The notes under the pieces: model-generated
Told to the model about the DNA's origin: nothing
What the model saw: only the letters and a program-made list of their open reading frames with translations
Database searches by the model: none
In this document: positions 1-5,608 of the stretch, piece by piece
Position numbering within the stretch: the stretch's first letter is position 1
Layout of the letters: every line of letters begins with the position of its first letter
Position numbers and translations under genes: made by a program
NCBI GenBank assembly: GCA_021730855.1
Contig: JAKFYM010000017.1
Location: forward strand, 1-7,927
Length of the DNA: 7,927 nt
Reading direction: 5' to 3'
From: Bdellovibrionales bacterium
Lineage (GTDB): Bacteria; Bdellovibrionota; UBA1018; CAIPTA01

Positions 1-270
1 CCCCATGCGAAGGAAGCTAGCACCGGCGGATGAATTGCTCAATTAGGATTGGAACGAAGTGTTCCAGATTTTGGTACAACGCCGGGCCATGCTTTTCAGA
101 CACGGGGTTCAAAAATCCACCAGCAACGAGGCGGGGGCGATTGAGTCGGCATCGCGCCAAGGATCGAAGGGGTTTATGTTTGAGGAATAATGTCGATGAT
201 GCCGCCAATGAAAATCATAGAGAGAAGAACTGCCCAAACGACGCGGCTCGAAGGCAAAGTACCCCGCAAA
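1..270. other. No supported gene; possible 31-aa membrane peptide
   Basis: I see no convincing gene here. The longer open frames on both strands lack a ribosome binding site and have no recognisable domain. One short minus-strand frame stands out: from a TTG at 269 to a stop at 174-176 it would encode 31 residues with a hydrophobic stretch (VVWAVLLSMIFIGGIIDII) ending in PQT. It begins just past the stop codon of the 271-567 gene and overlaps nothing. It has no clear Shine-Dalgarno site, so it may be a coupled small membrane peptide, the remnant of a longer gene, or chance. Confidence 0.25.
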
Positions 271-567
271 CTATTTCACTCGGTTGGGGCGCCCCAAGTG
301 AGATTCATGTGGCTCGCCGAGTGCACCAGCTAAAGAATTTTTTTCATTTGCCGTTACAAGCTCGCAGTATTCACCAAAGTGCCTAACAAATGTTTTTTCA
401 AGATGCTGATAATCGCCCGACATTAAATCTTGATAAATTTTCTTTCGAGCTTCATCTGAATAACCTAGATCTCTGCCAAATAATTCCGCCCAAGCTAATA
501 GGAGGAAGGTATCTCCGCCCGGCCGAATATTAATTTTCTCTTTTGGAAGCCCAACCTTTGGAACCAT
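271..567 (-). CDS. Orphan 98-aa protein
   Basis: I do not recognise this protein. It is soluble, with no signal peptide or membrane segment. The middle (residues about 18-72) looks like well-packed amphipathic helices, including GGDTFLLLAWAELFGRD and the charged SDEARKKIYQDL, and the C-terminal 25 residues are polar and probably disordered. The ATG at 567 is chosen because GGGAGGGG lies directly upstream of it; a GTG at 648 or ATG at 645 would add 26-27 residues but has no clear ribosome binding site. The surrounding DNA is more A+T-rich than the enzyme genes to the right, in keeping with an accessory region. No neighbour indicates a function. Helical composition and plausible amino-acid use make it more likely a real gene than a shadow, but this rests on appearance only. 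Confidence 0.5.
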   Translation of the reverse strand: MVPKVGLPKEKINIRPGGDTFLLLAWAELFGRDLGYSDEARKKIYQDLMSGDYQHLEKTFVRHFGEYCELVTANEKNSLAGALGEPHESHLGRPNRVK

Positions 568-915
568 ATCCCCTCCCAACAGCTGGCATAATTGAGAACC
601 TTTCGGAGAGCGATGAAAACCAATTCCTCTGACTCCTTGGGTCATCACTAGAAAATTAGCTATCTTCGCCCTCAGACAGCTTACTTAGATGACCCGCCAT
701 CCTGATTTTAGGAAGGGATAGCCAGTGTTTTCGGGTAACGCTGTGGTGAGCAGAAGACCTCGCCTTGGGGCTCGTACCTCTTTAGCCCTATAGTTTTCGA
801 ATAGGCGTTGGCGTAACTAGTCTTAAATGCTAAACACAGCCGTCACTCGTAGCCGCGAGGCCTCGGGTCAAATGAAAGCACTTAGTACTTAATTAGTACT
901 TAATAGGAGACGACT
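568..915. other. Non-coding stretch between divergent genes
   Basis: No gene is supported in these bases. They should hold the promoter of the minus-strand 98-aa gene and that of the exported protein at 916, but I find no good -35/-10 pair. Visible structure is limited to a perfect 10-bp palindrome CGAGGCCTCG (856-865) and an 11-bp tandem repeat (882-903, listed separately). If the 98-aa gene starts at 648 instead, the gap shrinks to 267 bases. Confidence 0.5.
882..903. repeat. Exact 11-bp tandem repeat upstream of exported protein gene
   Basis: TTAGTACTTAA occurs twice head to tail (882-892 and 893-903), ending two bases before the AGGAG ribosome binding site of the next gene. Each unit contains the palindrome AGTACT, and the 11-base period puts both copies on the same face of the helix. 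This suits an operator bound by a regulator, or a cluster of promoter elements; which one cannot be told from sequence alone. Confidence 0.6.
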
Positions 916-1314
916 ATGAAATTCAGAATTTTAAATGTGATGTATGTAGTTATACTTGCCGCGACTAGCCTACCCTCGATGGCCTGGGCTGCTCCAGGTG
1001 CCTGTGCAAATGAGAAATCATCCCTGGTTTCGAATGAGTGCCGAGAAGAGCTCGTACGATTGATGGACCAAGACAAAGATTCCATAGCGGTTCGACGAGC
1101 CCTTGAGGAATCCCACCCTCTCGTCAATTGCCGTGCCCACAGCCAAGAAATCAAATTTGTAAATGATGAAGCAGTTGGCCCGACTCTGGAATTATCCTCG
1201 TTTATTGCCTGCGACGCGGAGACTGGGGCCGATGGTTATATAATTTCCGGTCAGTATTTTATTGAGGGTGGAGGTTACCTTTTTAAGCAGCTCACTCTTT
1301 CCACAGCTGAATAA
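916..1314 (+). CDS. Small exported cysteine-containing protein
   Basis: A 132-residue protein of unknown function that is probably secreted to the periplasm or beyond. The N-terminus is a clear Sec signal peptide: a basic start (MKFR), a hydrophobic core (VMYVVILAATSL) and an AWA-A cleavage site after residue 25. The mature part of about 107 residues carries four cysteines (C30, C42, C72, C99), enough for two disulfides. It is acidic in the first half, and the second half (ISGQYFIEGGGYLFKQLTL) looks like a beta hairpin. The ATG start is well fixed by AGGAG with six bases of spacing. A hairpin with a short T-run follows the stop, so the gene looks monocistronic. The tandem repeat just upstream may control it. 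I cannot place it in a family. Confidence 0.75.
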   Translation: MKFRILNVMYVVILAATSLPSMAWAAPGACANEKSSLVSNECREELVRLMDQDKDSIAVRRALEESHPLVNCRAHSQEIKFVNDEAVGPTLELSSFIACDAETGADGYIISGQYFIEGGGYLFKQLTLSTAE

Positions 1315-1343
1315 GATTTTAGCTGTACCTCGATCGATCCGCG

Positions 1344-1379
1344 CGAGCCCTCTGCGATTGCATTGGGCTCGTCGTTTTT
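1344..1379 (+). terminator. Rho-independent terminator after 916-1314
   Basis: CGAGCCC (1344-1350) and GGGCTCG (1365-1371) form a perfect 7-bp stem. The 14-base loop can itself fold a small TGC/GCA stem. A T-run (GTTTTT, 1374-1379) follows two bases later. It lies 30 bases past the stop of the exported protein gene, in the right orientation to end its transcript. Confidence 0.55.
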
Positions 1380-1410
1380 GTGCGCGCCCGGGGCCGCTCC
1401 TACAAAAACG
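1373..1410. repeat. REP-like inverted repeat with GC-rich core
   Basis: CGTTTTTGT (1373-1381) is exactly mirrored by ACAAAAACG (1402-1410) around a 20-base GC-rich core holding GCCC-G-GGGC (1386-1394). On the minus strand the core reads GTAGGAGCGGCCCC, which resembles the GTAGGAGCGGC-type ends of REP elements known from Pseudomonas and Xanthomonas. Only one copy is in the window, so repetition cannot be shown. The left arm shares its T-run with the terminator at 1344-1379, so the two folds exclude each other. Confidence 0.4.
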
Positions 1411-1483
1411 CCGGCGTCACGCTCAGGTGAACAGAAGGCCAGATTCCGCCACTTTTTACCGATTTACCCAGACCTTACACGCT

Positions 1484-1665
1484 ATGAGAAATAGCCTCTC
1501 AAAACTGGACCCAAAAAAGGTCGGGAAAAACTGCAGCTTGCCGCTGGCCTCTACGCTTTTGCATTTCAGACCAAATACTTTCAGCTCCGCAAAAAACACC
1601 CCCAGCTCTCCGATCGCGAAATCCGTCACCGCGCCTACGCGCTGATCGAGAGAGGATGCGCCTAG
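1484..1665 (+). pseudogene. 60-aa small protein, interrupted by a -1 frameshift
   Basis: Two frames overlap here. The first starts at ATG 1484 and reads MRNSLSKLDPKK; it then runs into low-quality sequence. The second, open from 1495 and stopping at 1663-1665, encodes a convincing helical protein (EKLQLAAGLYAFAFQ, then LRKKHPQLSDREIRHRAYAL and IERGCA). They join perfectly if the ribosome slips -1 at 1513-1519, which is A-AAA-AAG in the zero frame, or if one A is restored to the six-A run. The product would be 60 residues. From memory it resembles short proteins with an LRxxHPxLSxxEI pattern that often precede nucleotidyltransferase genes in Leptospira and deltaproteobacteria-like genomes, but no such partner follows here. 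There is no Shine-Dalgarno site before 1484. A decayed orphan gene, a sequencing error in the A run and programmed frameshifting all fit. Confidence 0.55.
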
Positions 1666-1723
1666 ATGCAACGCCCGACGGCTAAGTGATTAAACCAGGG
1701 ACTCGACACCTAGCAAAAACTCT

Positions 1724-1738
1724 GGTATCTGCGATACC
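1724..1738. promoter_or_regulatory. 15-bp inverted repeat upstream of the phospholipase gene
   Basis: GGTATC-TGC-GATACC is a perfect 6-bp inverted repeat with a 3-base centre, ending 24 bases before the ATG of the phospholipase D-like gene. Size and position fit a binding site for a dimeric repressor. It could also form a small mRNA hairpin. No regulator gene is adjacent to link to it. Confidence 0.35.
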
Positions 1739-1762
1739 TCCAAACCAAAGGGCCATTTCCGT

Positions 1763-3139
1763 ATGTTTTATTCCTTCAGAAAACAAATCGTATTGCTATT
1801 CTTGCTCCTCAGCGGTCACCTGCCCGCCCAGGCAGATGAGCTCAAGTACTTGCCCACGGGCGAGTCTTCGCTCCTCCAGAGATCGGCCGATATCCTAGGC
1901 GCAAGAAACTCGATCGATATTCTGACCTACCAATTCAGCCCCTGCGAAATGAGCTCGCGCCACCTCGTTCACTTATTGGGTCATATGGCCTCCAAGGGAG
2001 TGCGCGTGCGCCTGATTCTCGATGCCCATATTCCTAGCCTCCAGGAGCGGGCGGATGTGACAGCGATGTTTGCGAAACGAAATATCGAGGTTCGCTTCTT
2101 TAATTCGGTGATGGGAATCCTAGATAAGAACATTGATTTTCGGATCCACGCAAAATTGATGGTGGTCGATTCCCGCAGCTATATCACCGGTGGCCGCAAT
2201 CTAAACGACAGCTATTTTAGCCTATCCCCTAATATCAATTATCTGGATCGCGACGTGCGGGTGCAGGGCTCTTCCGCAGCCCAAGCCCAAGAGCACTTTG
2301 ACCGCCTATGGGATTCTAGCCGCGTACGCGCCGTTGCCCCTTCGCATCCGGGCGCCCTGGCGTCCTTTGAGCATTCTTGCCTGGGGCGCAACCCTGCGGG
2401 CGATAACCAGCTCCTCGATTATTTGCGCGAGCGTGGCCAAGCTCGCTTACGCGCCTATCCCAGTGTTAGCTGCGCCAATGTGGCCTTTTATTTAGATGAC
2501 GAGAGCTTCAACAATTTCGTGACCATCCCCTCGGCCTTCGTCACCGATGCGCAACTCGCCCACAAATCCTCCACCCAAGCGATCGTGAACCTCTTGGACC
2601 GCGCCAGCCGCAGCCTCCAGATGGAAAATTGGCTCTATATTCCCACCGCGCGCATCGACTCTAGCCTTGCGAACTTGCGGGCACGCGGAGTGCCGGTCGG
2701 AATTTATACCAATATGGTGCCAAGCCGCTCCAATGTGCTCATTGCCGAGCACACCGACGCTGCCCTAAGGCACAACCAGGGTTCCCAAAGCATGTTCCTG
2801 CTTTCGCCCGCCGGTGGCATCGCCGACCGCTGGGCTTTCACGCCCACAGGCCGCCGCGGCGACCAAGTGTGGTGGATTCACTCGAAGACCATGGTGATCG
2901 ACGGCAAACATTCCGTGGTAAGCAGCTTCAATTTGGATCCCAGGTCTTACGGAATCAATATTGAATCCGCCCTGGTGGCCCGCAATTGCCCGGCCTTCGC
3001 CAGTGTCGTGCTCGCACAAACTAAGGCGTTGCATGCCACGTTCGAGGCAGATGGCGTAGACTGCGCCCATTGCCGGCAAATCCCCTGGACCTCCGTCTTT
3101 GCCGCGCTCTTTGGCTCCATCCTCCGCGAATATCTATAA
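1763..3139 (+). CDS. Secreted phospholipase D-like protein, two HKD motifs
   Basis: A 458-residue member of the phospholipase D/cardiolipin synthase superfamily, acting on phosphodiester bonds of phospholipids or possibly nucleic acids through a covalent phosphohistidine. Both catalytic motifs are complete: H129-x-K131-x4-D136 followed by GGRN (143-146), and H373-x-K375-x4-D380 followed by SSFN (387-390). A Sec signal peptide (hydrophobic VLLFLLLSG, cleavage at AQA-DE after residue 24) sends it out of the cytoplasm; the signal is cleavable, unlike the membrane anchors of bacterial cardiolipin synthases. Six cysteines in the mature part could form disulfides. ATG 1763 gives a clean signal peptide; the ribosome binding site (AGGG, about ten bases away) is modest. 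The gene converges on the secreted lipase at 3171. Substrate cannot be read from the sequence: phospholipase, transphosphatidylase and nuclease roles are all open. Confidence 0.9.
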   Translation: MFYSFRKQIVLLFLLLSGHLPAQADELKYLPTGESSLLQRSADILGARNSIDILTYQFSPCEMSSRHLVHLLGHMASKGVRVRLILDAHIPSLQERADVTAMFAKRNIEVRFFNSVMGILDKNIDFRIHAKLMVVDSRSYITGGRNLNDSYFSLSPNINYLDRDVRVQGSSAAQAQEHFDRLWDSSRVRAVAPSHPGALASFEHSCLGRNPAGDNQLLDYLRERGQARLRAYPSVSCANVAFYLDDESFNNFVTIPSAFVTDAQLAHKSSTQAIVNLLDRASRSLQMENWLYIPTARIDSSLANLRARGVPVGIYTNMVPSRSNVLIAEHTDAALRHNQGSQSMFLLSPAGGIADRWAFTPTGRRGDQVWWIHSKTMVIDGKHSVVSSFNLDPRSYGINIESALVARNCPAFASVVLAQTKALHATFEADGVDCAHCRQIPWTSVFAALFGSILREYL

Positions 3140-3176
3140 GCCCGGAAAACCCCGGACGCAGTCGGGCGCCTTATAG
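3134..3176. terminator. Palindrome between convergent genes, possible bidirectional terminator
   Basis: CTATAAG (3134-3140) mirrors CTTATAG (3170-3176), and inside them CCCG (3141-3144) pairs with CGGG (3163-3166) with a 3-base bulge. The stop codons of both convergent genes sit inside the outer arms, symmetrically. Neither side has a T-run, so it is not a classical Rho-independent terminator; it may simply help separate the two transcripts. Confidence 0.3.
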
Positions 3177-3869
3177 GGAATGCACCAACCGATATTGGGC
3201 CTCGGCCGTTCCCGACTGCAGCTCCAGATGGCCAAACTGATCGAAGGTTACGCCCTCGTCCTGGCCATCGATATTGCTGGTGTGGTTCCCGCCCACCAAG
3301 CACCCCGCAAATCCACCGCAAATCACCTCGTCAAAATTGCTTTTGATCGAGTACATTTTTTCTCCATACCGCCGGTTTTGCAGCGATAAGACGAGCGGAC
3401 TACCCACCGAAAGGCCAAGCCTCCCGCAAGTGGGCACTGGAACCTCAAAAGGATACATTCCGCAGGCATTCAATCCATGTTGAGCACCGGCAATGCCCAC
3501 AAACACCCGCACCCGAGGCGCCACATCCTCATGCTGGATCGCCTGCATCGCGAGAGTCACCCCCATCGAATGAGCGATTACGCTCACCTTGCCGGTGCAG
3601 GAAGCTTGCAGAGCAGCCCTAAGGGCGTGCTGCACGGGCTGGAGATTCTTCTCACTATGGTCGTTGCAAGAGAGGCAGGAACTTCCCCACTCGGGCAGAA
3701 ACATCTGCGCCCGTTCGTATCCTTTGTCCACAAAGAGCTCCACCGTCGGATTCCAACTTGTCGGAGACATGCCATTCCCGTGCACGAGAAGGATGCTGTC
3801 CAGGCAAGCCGCATGAGCAAGGGAGCTAAACAAAATCAATATGACACTGGCGAAAAAACGCACCCTCAT
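3171..3869 (-). CDS. Secreted AHSMG lipase (alpha/beta hydrolase)
   Basis: A 232-residue exported esterase or lipase of the small alpha/beta-hydrolase type. The oxyanion region is LLVHGNGMSP (28-36 or so), and the nucleophile elbow is A-H-S101-M-G, the Ala-x-Ser-x-Gly form known from Bacillus subtilis LipA and class 2 lipases. Likely triad partners are D180 (SNFDEV) and H214 (FGHLEL). A Sec signal peptide (MRVRFFASVILILFSSLAHA) is cleaved after residue 20. The mature enzyme has eight cysteines (22, 65, 68, 91, 136, 148, 184, 190), unusually many for this fold, suggesting several disulfides. The start at 3869 is chosen because it gives the signal peptide and overlaps the upstream transporter stop by ATGA; the open frame runs further upstream only inside that gene. 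Translational coupling is likely, as the ribosome binding site is weak. Confidence 0.88.
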   Translation of the reverse strand: MRVRFFASVILILFSSLAHAACLDSILLVHGNGMSPTSWNPTVELFVDKGYERAQMFLPEWGSSCLSCNDHSEKNLQPVQHALRAALQASCTGKVSVIAHSMGVTLAMQAIQHEDVAPRVRVFVGIAGAQHGLNACGMYPFEVPVPTCGRLGLSVGSPLVLSLQNRRYGEKMYSIKSNFDEVICGGFAGCLVGGNHTSNIDGQDEGVTFDQFGHLELQSGTAEAQYRLVHSL

Positions 3870-4189
3870 CCCGCAGCCGTGGCTTTTAAGCCAATGATAG
3901 CCACTACCAAAAGACCGAGGAAAAAAAGGCGAGGAAGAGTGACGGGCTCCTGAAACAAGACAATCCCTAGGATCGCGGCCCCCACAGAGCCGATTCCCAC
4001 CCACACTCCATAGGCCGTTCCTATAGGCAGGGTTTGAGTTGCCTTGGCCAACAAAAGCATCGAGAGCGCCAGAGTCACTAAAGTAAAAGCACTTGGCCAG
4101 AGTTTGGTAAACCCATGGGTGTATTTGAGTCCCACGGCCCAACAGACTTCCAAAAGACCGGCCAAAAAAAGAAGAATCCAGGCTTGCAT
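3866..4189 (-). CDS. sugE: Small multidrug resistance transporter, Gdx/SugE type
   Basis: A 107-residue, four-helix inner-membrane exporter of the small multidrug resistance family, working as a dual-topology dimer driven by protons. The essential glutamate is E14 in AGLLE. The KYTHGFT segment (22-28) and LPIGTAYGVWVGIG (54-67) are typical of the Gdx/SugE branch, which exports guanidinium and some quaternary ammonium ions, rather than of EmrE. Start ATG 4189 is preceded by GAAGGG with eight bases of spacing and matches the family's N-terminus (MQAWILL); a GTG at 4198 would add three residues. It lies 15 bases after an orphan exported-protein gene and overlaps the lipase by four bases, so all three are probably one transcript. 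No guanidine riboswitch is visible: the upstream gap is too short. Confidence 0.88.
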   Translation of the reverse strand: MQAWILLFLAGLLEVCWAVGLKYTHGFTKLWPSAFTLVTLALSMLLLAKATQTLPIGTAYGVWVGIGSVGAAILGIVLFQEPVTLPRLFFLGLLVVAIIGLKATAAG

Positions 4190-4204
4190 ACTAAGCACCC
4201 TTCG

Positions 4205-4726
4205 TCATGGAAGCAGCAAGATCGCCACATCTTCCGCAGAGAGCGCGCTGGCACTTAGGTAACGGTAGCTGAGGCTGGGGCTTCCCCATTCAATGGCGCC
4301 CACGGTGCGGCCTTCGGCCATAGGCAAGGGGGAGAGGCGGAATACGGGACGCGCATAAAGATACACGCCCTCCTCTACCAGAATGGCCAAGCCTAATTCC
4401 CGCTCATAGGGCTCCTGAAAGGCAGCCTTGGGCTCTAGCTTCTGCCAAAGCCGCTCCTGCAATTCCCAACGAATGCGCTCGAGCACATCCTCCTCTACAA
4501 AATGCCGCTGCAAAACAGCCTTGACGGACTGGCCAAAACGCTCCAGGCCCAAGGCTTCCAACTCTTGGCCGGGCAAGAGCGAGAGCGCATAGGACGAAGA
4601 AGGAGGCGCCAGAGCCGAAGCCACCGTAAGCAGACTTGCGCAGCCACCACGAAGAAAAGTGAATCGGTCCATCGTTTGCGCGCTGGCAGGAAGACACACA
4701 AGGCTAAGAAACAGAAAGCGATACAT
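4205..4726 (-). CDS. Exported orphan protein, first gene of the sugE-lipase operon
   Basis: A 173-residue protein I cannot assign. It begins with a plausible Sec signal peptide (MYRFLFLSLVCLPASA, cleavage after residue 16), with start 4726 fixed by GGAG five bases upstream. A second signal-like stretch follows: MDRFTFLRGG then a hydrophobic run ending at SYA (residues 19-47). That second piece looks like a Tat signal (RRxFLK-type) in which one of the twin arginines is Phe. Starting at M19 would give that peptide alone, but no ribosome binding site precedes it. The rest is a helical, charged domain (60-100) and a beta-rich C-terminus ending hydrophobically (DVAILLLP). It heads the minus-strand operon with sugE and the lipase. 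Confidence 0.7.
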   Translation of the reverse strand: MYRFLFLSLVCLPASAQTMDRFTFLRGGCASLLTVASALAPPSSSYALSLLPGQELEALGLERFGQSVKAVLQRHFVEEDVLERIRWELQERLWQKLEPKAAFQEPYERELGLAILVEEGVYLYARPVFRLSPLPMAEGRTVGAIEWGSPSLSYRYLSASALSAEDVAILLLP

Positions 4727-4745
4727 AGAATCTCCAGAAAGAGTT

Positions 4746-4775
4746 CGTGTAGCATGCTTAGGAGACCCAGGTCAA
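4746..4775 (-). promoter_or_regulatory. Possible sigma-70 promoter of the 4726-3171 operon
   Basis: Reading the minus strand, TTGACC (4775-4770) is followed 18 bases later by TACACG (4751-4746), about 20 bases before the operon's start codon. The -35 match is good and the -10 match is poor. It is the best pair I find in the divergent gap 4727-4882; I find no good candidate for the plus-strand receiver gene. Confidence 0.3.
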
Positions 4776-4882
4776 TTTGCCGTCTGCCTAAAACTAGCCA
4801 TGTCAGAATGGCTCAATCCTTTTCCTGTTCCCGTTGTTACCATTGAAGGGGTTGGGATCTTCGTCCGATCAATGAAAGAAGT

Positions 4883-5281
4883 ATGGACCTATCAAAACTC
4901 AAATTCCTAGTGGCCGAGCCTGATGAAGCAAGTCGAGGACAGATCGAAACCGTCCTAAAAAAAATGGGCGTTATTCGGGTGGATAAGGCCGTCGATGGCC
5001 GAGAGGCTTTCGCCAAAATCAAACGCACCTATACGGAAAATCTGCCTTATAGCGTTGTGGTTCTTGCTTGGTCGCTTCCCGAAATGTCTGGAGTGGAAGT
5101 GCTGCGCCAGATTCGCGAAGACCCGAAAATGAAATCCGCCTCCGTGCTCTTAATCACCCCCAAAGCAGATGCCGAAGACCTGAAGCTGGTGGCCATCCTG
5201 AAGCCTCAGGGACTTCTAGTGAAGCCGCTTACGGACGACACTCTAGAAAAGAAATTGCTCGCGCTCCTCTCGAAAAACTAA
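4883..5281 (+). CDS. Single-domain pseudo-receiver lacking the phosphoacceptor Asp
   Basis: A 132-residue CheY-like receiver with no output domain. The fold is complete: acidic pocket at E12/D14 (VAEPDE), the beta-3 strand YSVVVLAWSLPEMSG (56-70), the switch Thr at T92 (LLITPKAD) and the conserved lysine in VKP (K114). The residue that should carry the phosphate, the Asp of the usual LDWxMP motif, is Ala62 (LAWSLP). It therefore cannot be phosphorylated in the usual way and probably acts by protein binding, or is a constitutive or decoy partner of a kinase or phosphatase. A weak GAAAGAAG precedes ATG 4883. The gene is followed at once by a strong terminator, so it is transcribed alone. Other signalling genes lie nearby but not in the same operon. 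Confidence 0.88.
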   Translation: MDLSKLKFLVAEPDEASRGQIETVLKKMGVIRVDKAVDGREAFAKIKRTYTENLPYSVVVLAWSLPEMSGVEVLRQIREDPKMKSASVLLITPKADAEDLKLVAILKPQGLLVKPLTDDTLEKKLLALLSKN

Positions 5282-5286
5282 AAAGA

Positions 5287-5312
5287 AAGAGGCCATTTGC
5301 ATGGCCTCTTTG
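5287..5312. terminator. Bidirectional Rho-independent terminator
   Basis: AAAGAGGCCAT (5287-5297) and ATGGCCTCTTT (5302-5312) form a perfect 11-bp stem with a TTGC loop. On the plus strand it comes five bases after the receiver stop and ends in a short T-run. On the minus strand the stem is followed by CTTTTTAGTTTTT, a good T-run, and lies about 30 bases past the DUF1328 stop. It can therefore end both convergent transcripts. Confidence 0.85.
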
Positions 5313-5343
5313 TCGCACCCAAAACAAAGTCTCTCGCCAAAGG

Positions 5344-5526
5344 TCACATCTTCGCATGCGGCCCTTTGCCGGAGACTATCCCCGCCACAAAACTAATAAC
5401 CGCCAATATCAAGAACACCGCTAAAAGAACTCGGGCGATTTCCATGGAGAGTCCCGCGATTCCCATCGCGCCAAACAACATTGCCACTATGGCTAGAATA
5501 AAAAACCCCAACGCTGCTCGCAACAT
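5344..5526 (-). CDS. DUF1328 small membrane protein
   Basis: A 60-residue inner-membrane protein with two transmembrane helices (about 3-24 and 32-54) and a short basic tail (SGKGPHAKM). The start MLRAALGFF, the glycine-rich turn FGAMGIAGL and the helix ARVLLAVFLILAVISFVAGI match the DUF1328/YtjA family, whose molecular role is unknown. ATG 5526 is preferred because it has GGGGGAT just upstream and matches the family's usual MLR start; an ATG at 5538 would add four residues. It is divergent from the sigma-54 activator gene, and a consensus sigma-54 promoter lies 63-78 bases upstream of its start, so it is probably a target of that activator. Transcription should end at the hairpin 5287-5312. 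Confidence 0.85.
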   Translation of the reverse strand: MLRAALGFFILAIVAMLFGAMGIAGLSMEIARVLLAVFLILAVISFVAGIVSGKGPHAKM

Positions 5527-5588
5527 ACCATCCCCCATTCATGCTCTCGTCGAGAATCGGCACCGGGCCGATGTCCTGATAGAAAATC

Positions 5589-5604
5589 TGCAATCCAAGT
5601 GCCA
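5589..5604 (-). promoter_or_regulatory. Sigma-54 promoter of the DUF1328 gene
   Basis: On the minus strand TGGCAC (5604-5599), five bases, then TTGCA (5593-5589) matches the -24/-12 consensus TGGCAC-N5-TTGCW without mismatch. Transcription would start near 5578, giving a leader of about 50 bases before ATG 5526. Sigma-54 promoters need an AAA+ activator, and one is encoded immediately next door on the other strand. Confidence 0.75.
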
Positions 5605-5608
5605 CTCA

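Noticed and set aside
104..118. tRNA T-arm-like GGGTTCAAAAATCC as tRNA fragment or attachment site
   Set aside because: The loop has extra A's, no acceptor or anticodon arm can be folded nearby, and no integrase is in the window.
17..386. Overlapping 63-aa (minus) and 118-aa (plus) open frames at the left edge
   Set aside because: Neither has a ribosome binding site or recognisable domain. The plus frame also runs antisense into the better-supported 98-aa gene.
1262..1483. Upstream part of the 1262-1645 open frame
   Set aside because: It overlaps the end of the exported protein gene, the terminator and the REP-like repeat, and reads as Arg/Pro-rich shadow. Only the last part from 1484 is used.
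3870..4142. 91-residue N-terminal extension of the lipase frame
   Set aside because: It lies wholly inside the sugE gene in another frame, reads as shadow sequence, and would bury the signal peptide that starts cleanly at 3869.
4190..4260. Guanidine riboswitch before the sugE-type gene
   Set aside because: Only 15 bases separate it from the upstream gene. The single ACGA near the start is not in a pair of hairpins as the mini-ykkC class needs.
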